Assembly (NCBI GenBank): GCA_019233165.1 | Contig: JAFAMS010000274.1 | Location: forward strand, 1-5,292 | From: Vulcanimicrobiota bacterium | Lineage (GTDB): Bacteria; Vulcanimicrobiota; Vulcanimicrobiia; Vulcanimicrobiales; Vulcanimicrobiaceae | Length of the DNA: 5,292 nucleotides | Direction of reading: 5' to 3' | In this document: positions 1-4,793 of the stretch, piece after piece | How positions within the stretch are numbered: position 1 is the first letter of the stretch | Layout of the letters: every line of letters starts with the position of its first letter | Program-made: the position numbers and the translations under genes | Notes under the pieces: generated by a model | The model's database searches: none | What the model was told of the DNA's origin: nothing | Seen by the model: the letters and a program-made list of their open reading frames with translations, nothing else

Positions 1-56
1 GCCTTCATCCCGAAGTATTGCTCGAGCATCGGCGACCAACGCGCACTAAGCGTCAT
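1..56 (-). CDS. mutS: DNA mismatch repair protein MutS, N-terminal fragment (gene runs off the window)
   Basis: Only the first 18 codons and part of the next lie in the window. Read from the ATG at 56-54 they give MTLSARWSPMLEQYFGMKA. The segment SPMLEQYFGMKA matches the start of the MutS mismatch-binding domain, which in known MutS proteins reads like TPMMQQYLxIKA a few residues after the start. MutS recognises mismatched bases and recruits MutL for post-replicative repair. An in-frame stop (TAA, 86-84) lies just upstream and no other start codon intervenes, so this ATG is the only candidate. No Shine-Dalgarno sequence is visible in the 20 nt before it. A long inverted repeat begins 21 nt upstream. 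miaB on the same strand about 1.1 kb away fits the miaB-mutS neighbourhood of Bacillus. The call rests on a short match; the next 30 codons, outside the window, should show the conserved GDFYE segment. Confidence 0.68.
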   Translation of the reverse strand, partial: MTLSARWSPMLEQYFGMK

Positions 57-76
57 CGGGTAGTGATTTTCGCGAG

Positions 77-235
77 CATGTTGTTACGAGCCCCCTCGGG
101 GAATACGCAGTTTAAAAGGCGCTCCGCCCCAGGCTCCGCGCCCCCCACGCGCTTCTGCGCGCGGGGCCCCCAAACAGTCGAGCCCTTCATCATTGCGAAA
201 AAGCAACATTCCCCGAGGGGGCTCGTAACAACATG
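77..235. repeat. MITE-like element: 28-bp perfect inverted repeats around a 103-nt centre
   Basis: Positions 77-104 and 208-235 are exact reverse complements over 28 nt, with no mismatch. The outermost 4 nt of each arm are CATG, which is its own reverse complement. The element can therefore be read either as a 28-bp repeat or as a 151-bp insertion (81-231) with 24-bp terminal inverted repeats flanked by a 4-bp CATG target duplication. Each arm also holds a small internal palindrome (CCCC TC GGGG at 92-101). The centre has no convincing ORF but contains a strong hairpin (143-166). Such layouts are typical of miniature inverted-repeat transposable elements. A transcript through it could fold into a very stable 28-bp stem in the mutS leader. 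Origin by transposition is inferred; the perfect repeat is seen directly. Confidence 0.7.
143..166. other. G+C-rich hairpin in the centre of the inverted-repeat element
   Basis: CCCCACGCGC (143-152) and GCGCGCGGGG (157-166) form a 10-bp stem with one A-C mismatch (147/162) and a TTCT tetraloop at 153-156. There is no T-run on either side, so it is not a typical intrinsic terminator. Just to its left the 7-mer GCTCCGC occurs twice, at 121-127 and 133-139. If the region is transcribed toward mutS, this hairpin would sit at the top of the long 77-104/208-235 stem. Its function is unknown. Confidence 0.5.
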
Positions 236-278
236 TTCGGTTCTGCCGACATAGCTCGCGCTACGCGCTCGAAAGATC

Positions 279-308
279 TGAAGCCCGCCGGGGTACCGAC
301 GGGCTTCA
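279..308 (-). terminator. Likely intrinsic terminator after the 37-codon ORF
   Basis: A 9-bp stem pairs 279-287 with 300-308 (TGAAGCCCG/CGGGCTTCA). After one C-A mismatch it continues with 3 bp (289-291/296-298) and closes on a GGTA loop. On the minus strand the TGA stop of the small ORF forms the first three bases of the stem, a common arrangement for compact terminators. The tail on that side is only moderately U-rich (GATCTTTC). On the plus strand the tail (CATTTCGC) is similar, so it could act in both directions, but no plus-strand gene is seen to end here. Confidence 0.45.
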
Positions 309-419
309 TTTCGCATAGCTTTGAATCTGCTCGCCGATCTGGGCCAGTTGCCCGGCACATTCATCGGCCGTCAATCCTTGGTTGCAGCTCGGATACATCG
401 CTTTCGCATGTATCGTCAT
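306..419 (-). CDS. Possible small protein of 37 residues, or remnant of a longer gene
   Basis: The ORF runs from the ATG at 419-417 to the TGA at 308-306. It reads MTIHAKAMYPSCNQGL followed by TADECAGQLAQIGEQIQSYAK. I recognise no family. The last 20 residues look like one amphipathic helix, rich in Gln, Ala and Glu, and there are two cysteines, at residues 12 and 20. Its third codon positions are about 62% G+C (23 of 37), which looks lower than in the neighbouring genes. There is no membrane segment or signal peptide. Support for a real gene is contextual: a promoter-like pair 57 nt upstream and a terminator stem that starts at its stop codon. Against it, no clear Shine-Dalgarno precedes the ATG. 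A shorter version could start at the ATG at 398-396. The open frame extends upstream only to 488, so a decayed C-terminal fragment of a lost gene, or a non-coding RNA, are real alternatives. Confidence 0.35.
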   Translation of the reverse strand: MTIHAKAMYPSCNQGLTADECAGQLAQIGEQIQSYAK

Positions 420-450
420 CGCTGGTGTCCCACGGCGGCTACGCGCACCG

Positions 451-470
451 CACTTCAATTGCTTGAAGTG
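451..470. promoter_or_regulatory. Perfect 8-bp palindrome with 4-nt spacer just downstream of a promoter-like sequence
   Basis: CACTTCAA (451-458) and TTGAAGTG (463-470) are exact reverse complements around TTGC. On the minus strand the palindrome begins 5 nt past the proposed -10 box (481-476), so it covers the expected transcription start and first leader nucleotides. That is the usual place for a repressor operator or a 5' protective hairpin. A second palindrome, CCTTAAGG (487-494), sits in the promoter spacer. The regulator is unknown and operator function is inferred. Confidence 0.4.
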
Positions 471-475
471 AACAC

Positions 476-504
476 ATCGTAAACAGCCTTAAGGTCCTTT
501 GCAA
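476..504 (-). promoter_or_regulatory. Sigma-70-like promoter reading left toward the 37-codon ORF
   Basis: On the minus strand TTGCAA (504-499) and TACGAT (481-476) match four of six bases each of the TTGACA and TATAAT consensus. The spacer is exactly 17 nt. Transcription would start near 469-470 and leave a leader of about 50 nt before the ATG at 419. The stretch is visibly more A+T-rich than the surrounding genes, as expected of a promoter region. The match is moderate, and 4-of-6 pairs occur by chance. Confidence 0.4.
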
Positions 505-516
505 GAGCCTAATCCA

Positions 517-587
517 ATACCCACAAGCTTACTCACAACTTTCTTGAGTTATTCGCAAATCGAGAAGGCTTATCCCCGAAATCCACA
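517..587 (+). repeat. Cluster of five DnaA-box-like 9-mers in the same orientation
   Basis: Compared with the DnaA box TTATNCACA, the window shows ATACCCACA (517-525, 7/9), TTACTCACA (529-537, 8/9), TTATTCGCA (549-557, 8/9), TTATCCCCG (570-578, 7/9) and AAATCCACA (579-587, 7/9). All read on the plus strand. Start-to-start distances are 12, 20, 21 and 9 nt, close to whole helical turns. The stretch lies upstream of the LolA-like gene in A+T-richer DNA. It could be a DnaA-binding regulatory site, a low-affinity origin-type array, or an operator for another protein with similar repeats. None of the neighbouring genes is a typical origin neighbour such as dnaA, dnaN or rpmH, so I do not call it oriC. 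Confidence 0.3.
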
Positions 588-638
588 ATTCGTTCGCGTG
601 CGGGAACGGCGCGCGGTGGGAACAAAGTGAGGTTGGGG

Positions 639-1199
639 ATGCAGAGGTTCGCCGCCGCGCTCGTCCTGTTTGCCGCACTCGGACGCGCCGCATATGCGGA
701 TCCCGGGCACGACGCGATGCGCGCCGTCGCCGCCGCGTTCTCCGCGGCGCATTCGTTTCGCGGGACCGTCATCGTTCCGAGCGGCGGCCAGCTTCAGATC
801 GACTTCGTCGCGCCCGACCGATATCGAATGCGAATGCCGATGGGCGAGGTCGTCGTCATCGGCGGCACGACGTACATGAACGTGAGCGGCCAGTGGATGC
901 AGCTTGCGTCGAGGGCGCCCGGCGCGAAGGACGCACTCGCGAACCTGCGAGCGCCCGCCGGAACGACGGCGGCGCTCGACCGCGCCAAGGTCGTCGACCT
1001 GGGGCCGGCGATGCTCGACGGCCGCCCGATGCATCGTTGGAAGATCGAGACGACGCTCGACGGCGGTCCCGTTACGTCGACCATGTGGGTCGGTCGCGAC
1101 AACTTGCCGTACCGCAACGAGATCGTCTCGAACAAAGGCCGCGCGACGGTCCTCTACTCCGGCTACAACAGCCCGATTGCGATCAGCGCGCCGGCCTAG
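639..1199 (+). CDS. Secreted LolA-like (outer-membrane lipoprotein carrier fold) protein
   Basis: The 186-residue product starts with a clear signal peptide: MQRFAAALVLFAALGRAAYA, then DP, with likely cleavage after AYA near residue 19. The mature part looks like the LolA/LprG-type half-barrel. A helix (DAMRAVAAAFSAAHSF) is followed by strands such as GQLQIDFVAPDRYRM, the turn GTTYMNVSGQWMQL, and the closing strand pair ending YSGYNSPIAISAPA, which resembles the ends of LolA-like proteins. Members bind lipids or lipoproteins in the periplasm or at the cell surface; the ligand here is unknown. It has no lipobox cysteine, so it should be soluble. I chose the ATG at 639 because GTGAGG (627-632) is a good ribosome binding site 6 nt upstream. 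A GTG at 627 would add four residues (MRLG). The gene stands alone and converges on miaB with overlapping stop codons. The family call rests on pattern, not on a search. Confidence 0.7.
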   Translation: MQRFAAALVLFAALGRAAYADPGHDAMRAVAAAFSAAHSFRGTVIVPSGGQLQIDFVAPDRYRMRMPMGEVVVIGGTTYMNVSGQWMQLASRAPGAKDALANLRAPAGTTAALDRAKVVDLGPAMLDGRPMHRWKIETTLDGGPVTSTMWVGRDNLPYRNEIVSNKGRATVLYSGYNSPIAISAPA

Positions 1200-1205
1200 C
1201 CGGCG
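1189..1205. terminator. Hairpin containing both convergent stop codons; possible bidirectional terminator
   Basis: CGCCGGC (1189-1195) and GCCGGCG (1199-1205) form a 7-bp all-G/C stem around a 3-nt CTA loop. The loop with the adjacent G carries both stops: TAG on the plus strand (1197-1199) for the LolA-like gene and TAG on the minus strand (1198-1196) for miaB. No T-run follows on either side, so if it terminates transcription it is of the U-less type. GCCGGC is common in G+C-rich DNA, so chance cannot be excluded. Confidence 0.3.
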
Positions 1206-2605
1206 ATCAAATCCACGACCGGCGGCGCTACGCGGCGGGCCTGACCCTCAAATCGGGCCGCCCGTCCGACGATCGTCCCGCTGCATCCCCAGCGGTGCGC
1301 TGCGTCAATTCGAACGTCGAGCCAGGGCTCGCCGGGCCGCGGCGTCGCGGCTTCGCCCTCGGCGTCCGGCGCGATCACCGTGACGTTGTCGAGCGTTTTG
1401 GCGGCGAGCTTCGAGCGGTCTTTTTTCGACGGACCGGTGATCAGCGCGCGGACGGTCGTCCCGATCTTCGCGCGGTGAAACGCGACGACGCTCTCGTCGA
1501 CGGCAGCGACCAGCTCGCGCAGACGCGCGTTCCCGATCTCTGCGGGAACGGGGTCCCAGCGGGCCGCCGGCGTCCCCCGCCGCGGGGAGTAGACGAACGT
1601 GAACGCTTGCGCGAAGCGAAGCTCCCGCGCGAGCGCGACGGTGCGCGCGAAGTCGTCGTCGGTCTCTCCGGGGAATCCGACGATCAGATCGGTCGTCAGC
1701 GCCCAGCCGGCGCACCGCTCGCGGAAGGCGGCGACCTTCGCGCGGTACTCGTCGACCGTGTACTTGCGGTTCATCCTCCGCAGCACCGGATCGGAGCCCG
1801 ATTGCACGGGGAGATGGAAGCGCGGGTTGATCTTGGCGAGCGCTCCCAGCGTCTGGGCGAGCTTCGGCGTGAAATCCTTCGGATGCGACGTGACGAACGT
1901 TAGCCGCTCCAGTCCCGGGAACGCGGCAACGGTCTCGAGGAGATCGGAAAAGTCCGCACTCCCGGTTGGGTCGCGGTACGCATTCACCGTTTGCCCGACG
2001 AGCGTAACTTCGCGCGCCCCCTCGTCGAGCCGCCGCCGCACCTCCTCGAGAATTTCGCCCAGCGGGCGATGGTCGAACCGTCCGCGGACGTGCGGGACGA
2101 TGCAGAACGTACAGTAGTACGAGCACCCGCGCTGGACGGTGACGAACGCGCGCAGATGCGAGTAGGCGCCGGTGATGCAATCTGCGCTTCCGCCGAGTGG
2201 AAGGAGCAGGTCGCGCTCTTCCTCCTCGGGCGCTTGGGCCTCGGAGTACTCGCTGCGCCACGCGGCGAGCGCATCGCCGAGCCGGACGAGCTCGCGAGTC
2301 CCGAAGACGGCGTCGACGTGCGGGACGAGCCGATGCATGCGGTCCCGATCCTGCTCCGCGAGGCATCCGGCGACGACGAGCCTGAGGCGCGGATCGGCCG
2401 CCTTGAGCACCTTGAAGTGATTGATCCGTCCGTAGGCGCGGGTCTCTGCGTTGTCGCGGACCGTACACGTATTGACGACCAAGACGCTCGCGTCTTGGGG
2501 ACGCTCCGCGATCGAATAACCGGCGCTGAGCGCCCGCTCGGCGATGTATTGCGAGTCGGCCTCGTTCATCTGGCAACCGAACGTCTCGATGTAGATCCCC
2601 GGCAC
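1196..2605 (-). CDS. miaB: tRNA-2-methylthio-N6-dimethylallyladenosine synthase MiaB
   Basis: MiaB is a radical-SAM methylthiotransferase that adds the 2-methylthio group to i6A at position 37 of tRNAs reading UNN codons. The 469-residue product has the three family domains. The N-terminal UPF0004 domain has cluster-binding cysteines C11 (TFGCQMN), C47 (NTCTVR) and C81 (AGCLAEQ). The radical-SAM domain has C161-x3-C165-x2-C168 (RGCSYYCTFC), SHPKDF, LPVQSGSD and VGFPGET. A TRAM-type RNA-binding domain lies at about 380-450. YIETFGCQMN and LRRMNRKYT favour MiaB over RimO or MtaB. The start is the GTG at 2605-2603, with GAAGG five bases upstream; the frame stays open much further, but only this start gives the normal N-terminus. 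It follows the PEGA gene after 14 nt, suggesting cotranscription. The segment after the cysteine motif is RGRFDHRP, where MiaB usually has Glu and Ser (RGxExSRP). The TAG stop overlaps that of the convergent gene. Confidence 0.95.
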   Translation of the reverse strand: MPGIYIETFGCQMNEADSQYIAERALSAGYSIAERPQDASVLVVNTCTVRDNAETRAYGRINHFKVLKAADPRLRLVVAGCLAEQDRDRMHRLVPHVDAVFGTRELVRLGDALAAWRSEYSEAQAPEEEERDLLLPLGGSADCITGAYSHLRAFVTVQRGCSYYCTFCIVPHVRGRFDHRPLGEILEEVRRRLDEGAREVTLVGQTVNAYRDPTGSADFSDLLETVAAFPGLERLTFVTSHPKDFTPKLAQTLGALAKINPRFHLPVQSGSDPVLRRMNRKYTVDEYRAKVAAFRERCAGWALTTDLIVGFPGETDDDFARTVALARELRFAQAFTFVYSPRRGTPAARWDPVPAEIGNARLRELVAAVDESVVAFHRAKIGTTVRALITGPSKKDRSKLAAKTLDNVTVIAPDAEGEAATPRPGEPWLDVRIDAAHRWGCSGTIVGRAARFEGQARRVAPPVVDLIAG

Positions 2606-2619
2606 AGCCGCCTTCGTTT

Positions 2620-3393
2620 CTATCTCGCCCGCTGCGGCACCGCCCCGAGCCGCACGTACAGCTCGAGCGGGAGGTAGAGCTTCCCCTCGACGAGCGCGGG
2701 CGCGGCGGCAAAGCTCGCCGGCGCGCCGTCGACCCGCATCGTCGAATCCCCGATGCTCCCCGAAGCGGTATGACCGTTGTGCCGGATCGCGATCCGCCTG
2801 CCTTCGAGCACGACGTCGCTCGCGGGAAGGTACGTCGCGGCGGGAGCCAGCACCGCCGTCCGCTCGTCTTCTTCCGGAGTCGAGCGCAGGATTACGTTCG
2901 TCGTCGTTTCCGCGTAGACGACTGCGTGCCGGACGATCTTCGCGTTCCCCACTCTGGCTTCGATCGTGTGCGGCCCGGGCTCGAGGTCGAGGATCGGAGG
3001 CTTCGAGAGGTTCACCGCGGCCCCGTCGACCGATAGGGTTTCGATCCGCTCGCTCGCGCGCAACGCGAGCCGGCCCGAAACGCGCGGGGCGCGGGCGGCA
3101 CGTTGCAGCTGAAAGTCGACGAACTGGAACGCGACCCGCTCGGTGACGCTCACCCCGAGCTCGCGGCTCTCCCAGCCGGTTTTCGCAGCGGTCACGATGT
3201 GTTTCCCGACGGGGAGCGCATCGATGAGGACCGGCGAGCGGCCGACGTAAGCGCCGTCGACCCACGCGTCGGCTCCGGACGGCAGCGTCGTGAGGTAAAT
3301 CGCCCCGGTTGCCGACGCGTTCGCGAGAGCGGGAGACGAGAGGCCCAAGGCGAGTGCGAGGAACGCGAAGGCAGCGAAGAGCAGCCGCACCAT
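2620..3393 (-). CDS. Secreted PEGA-domain protein with a copper-amine-oxidase-N-like (stalk) domain
   Basis: The 257-residue product has a signal peptide (MVRLLFAAFAFLALALGLSS, then PALA; cleavage near residue 25). A typical PEGA domain follows at about 29-96: GAIYLTTLPSGADAWVDGAY, then VGRSPVLIDALPVGKHIV. A second, more diverged PEGA-like unit lies at about 105-170 (LSVDGAAVNLSKPPILDLEP). Residues 192-252 (VLEGRRIAI, VDGAPASFAAAPALVEGKLY, LPLELYVRLGA) resemble the copper amine oxidase N-terminal-like domain found on many secreted proteins of Gram-positive-type bacteria. These domains are usually structural or cell-wall-binding; no catalytic residues are visible and no copper site is implied. 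The likely location is the cell envelope. It is the first gene of a probable operon with miaB (14-nt gap). The ATG at 3393-3391 has only a weak GAAG ten bases upstream. der starts divergently 23 bp away. The precise role is unknown. Confidence 0.75.
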   Translation of the reverse strand: MVRLLFAAFAFLALALGLSSPALANASATGAIYLTTLPSGADAWVDGAYVGRSPVLIDALPVGKHIVTAAKTGWESRELGVSVTERVAFQFVDFQLQRAARAPRVSGRLALRASERIETLSVDGAAVNLSKPPILDLEPGPHTIEARVGNAKIVRHAVVYAETTTNVILRSTPEEDERTAVLAPAATYLPASDVVLEGRRIAIRHNGHTASGSIGDSTMRVDGAPASFAAAPALVEGKLYLPLELYVRLGAVPQRAR

Positions 3394-3416
3394 CGGCGGC
3401 GAACTTCGCGGTCGCC

Positions 3417-4793
3417 ATGTCCGAGACCGCCGGCGATCATCGATCGCTCCGTCCCGCTACGGTTGCGATCGTCGGCCGCCCGAACGTCGGGAAGAGTGCC
3501 CTCTTCAACCGCCTGCTCGGCCGCCGGCTCGCAATCGTCGAGGATACGCCGGGCGTCACACGCGACCGGCTCTACGCGCTCGCCGAGTGGCGCGGCCGCA
3601 CCTTCACCCTCGTCGATACCGCCGGGATCGACACCGGCGCGGCGCGCGGTTCGATCGAGGAGCGAACGCGCGCGCAAGCCGAGGCCGCCGCAAAAGACGC
3701 CGACGTCGTCGTCTTCGTCGTCGACGGCTCGACCGGTATGAGCCCGCTCGACGACGACGTCGTGCGCATCTTGCGCCGAACGCGTCGTCCGGTCGTCCTC
3801 GCCGCGAACAAAACGGAGTCGCCGAAAACGCAGGAAGCGCTCCCCGGAGAGTTCGCGCGGCTCGGCCTCGGCGAGCCGCTCGCCGTCTCCGCGATTCACG
3901 GCGAAGGGACCGGCGATTTGCTCGACGCGATCGTCGCGTATCTTCCGGCTGGGACGGATCGCTTCGATCCGGTAGGTGAGGAGCTCGCGGTCGCCCTGAT
4001 CGGACAGCCGAACGTCGGGAAGAGCTCGCTGCTCAACGCGCTGATCGACGAAGAACGCTCGCTGGTATCGGACGTCCCGGGGACGACTCGCGACACGATC
4101 GACTCGATTCTCCCGTACAAGGGCGGCCTGCTCCGGCTCATCGACACCGCCGGACTGCGCAAGAAAACCGCGAGCCACGGCTCGATCGAATATTACGCCT
4201 CGCTGCGCGCGCTCTCGGCGATCGCGCGCTGCGATATCAGCCTGCTCCTGATCGACGCGATGCAAGGACCGCTCGCACAGGATCGCCGGCTCGCGGGGAT
4301 GGTGATCGAGGAGCGCAAAGGGCTCGTCATCGTCGCCAACAAGTGGGATTTGGTCCGCGAGCAGGGCGGCTATACGCAGGCAGAACTAAGCGAAGCGATT
4401 TACGAGCAGCTCCCGTTCGCGCGGTTCGCACCGGTCGTCTTTCTTTCAGCGCTGACCCGGCGCCGGCTCGGGAGCCTCTTACCGGTCGTCGAAAAGGTCG
4501 CACACAATCTCGACCGGCGGATGCAAACCTCGGTGCTGAACGCCATCGTCCGCGACGCCGCGATGGCGCATCCGCCGCCGGCGATCGGCGGGAAGGCGCT
4601 CAAGATCTTCTACGTCAGCCAGGTCGCGGCGCACCCGCCGCTCTTCGTCTTTCACGTCAACGACCCCGAGCTGATCAAACCCTCGTACCGGCGATTCCTC
4701 GAAAACACGCTGCGCGTCGCGGACGATTGGACCGGCGTCCCACTCACGTTCGAGTTTCGCGAACGCGCGCGTCCTGCGGAGGCGAGCGCGTGA
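3417..4793 (+). CDS. der: Ribosome biogenesis GTPase Der (EngA), tandem GTPase
   Basis: Der is an essential double GTPase that helps assemble the 50S ribosomal subunit. The 458-residue product has the normal length and order. GTPase 1 shows GRPNVGKS (20-27), PGVTRD (45-50), DTAG (67-70), NKTE (131-134) and VSAI (157-160). GTPase 2 shows GQPNVGKS (196-203), PGTTRD (221-226), DTAG (243-246), NKWD (308-311) and SALT (344-347). A C-terminal KH-like domain follows at about 350-447, ending with SYRRFLENTLR and the strand VPLTFEF. The G4 motif of GTPase 1 has Glu instead of Asp, a variant I recall from other Der proteins. I chose the ATG at 3417 because the G1 motif then falls at the usual distance from the N-terminus; the frame is open upstream only as an Arg-rich shadow of the divergent gene. 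No clear Shine-Dalgarno is visible. plsY overlaps the stop by 4 nt. Confidence 0.96.
   Translation: MSETAGDHRSLRPATVAIVGRPNVGKSALFNRLLGRRLAIVEDTPGVTRDRLYALAEWRGRTFTLVDTAGIDTGAARGSIEERTRAQAEAAAKDADVVVFVVDGSTGMSPLDDDVVRILRRTRRPVVLAANKTESPKTQEALPGEFARLGLGEPLAVSAIHGEGTGDLLDAIVAYLPAGTDRFDPVGEELAVALIGQPNVGKSSLLNALIDEERSLVSDVPGTTRDTIDSILPYKGGLLRLIDTAGLRKKTASHGSIEYYASLRALSAIARCDISLLLIDAMQGPLAQDRRLAGMVIEERKGLVIVANKWDLVREQGGYTQAELSEAIYEQLPFARFAPVVFLSALTRRRLGSLLPVVEKVAHNLDRRMQTSVLNAIVRDAAMAHPPPAIGGKALKIFYVSQVAAHPPLFVFHVNDPELIKPSYRRFLENTLRVADDWTGVPLTFEFRERARPAEASA
4778..4782 (+). promoter_or_regulatory. Ribosome binding site that fixes the plsY start
   Basis: GGAGG lies inside the last codons of der, 7 nt before the GTG at 4790. 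It is the best Shine-Dalgarno sequence in the window. It supports GTG, in the GTGA overlap with the der stop, as the plsY start, and implies coupled translation of der and plsY. Confidence 0.8.

Noticed and set aside
1..63. Plus-strand frame ending in tandem stops TAG TGA at 61-66, as if the tail of a gene
   Set aside because: The minus strand of the same bases gives a recognisable MutS start, and the plus-strand residues match nothing I know.
115..170. G-quadruplex on the minus strand (several G-runs)
   Set aside because: There are only three clear runs of four or more G, the loops are long, and the same bases form a better hairpin.
18..364. ORFs on both strands crossing the inverted-repeat element
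   Set aside because: They read through both arms and the central hairpin, and their translations show no domain. The repeat explains the open frames.
517..587. Calling this cluster the chromosomal origin
   Set aside because: Only two sites reach 8/9, and no origin-linked gene such as dnaA, dnaN or rpmH is in the window. It is kept only as a candidate DnaA-like site.
3309..3416. Upstream TTG start that would lengthen Der by 36 residues
   Set aside because: The added residues are Arg-rich and lie antisense to the PEGA signal peptide. The ATG at 3417 gives the standard Der N-terminus.
2606..3418. N-terminal extension of the miaB frame to a 740-residue protein
   Set aside because: The extension is an Arg-rich shadow of the PEGA gene in another frame. 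The PEGA frame has a signal peptide and domains, and MiaB normally starts near the GTG at 2605.
3807..3818. NKTE instead of NKxD in the first GTPase domain of Der, a possible loss of guanine specificity
   Set aside because: As I recall, Glu at this position also occurs in Der from other bacteria such as Thermotoga and alphaproteobacteria, so it is not a sign of inactivity.
3192..4265. Long minus-strand ORF opposite der
   Set aside because: It is an antisense shadow in G+C-rich DNA, rich in Arg and Asp, with no motif; der is unambiguous on the plus strand.
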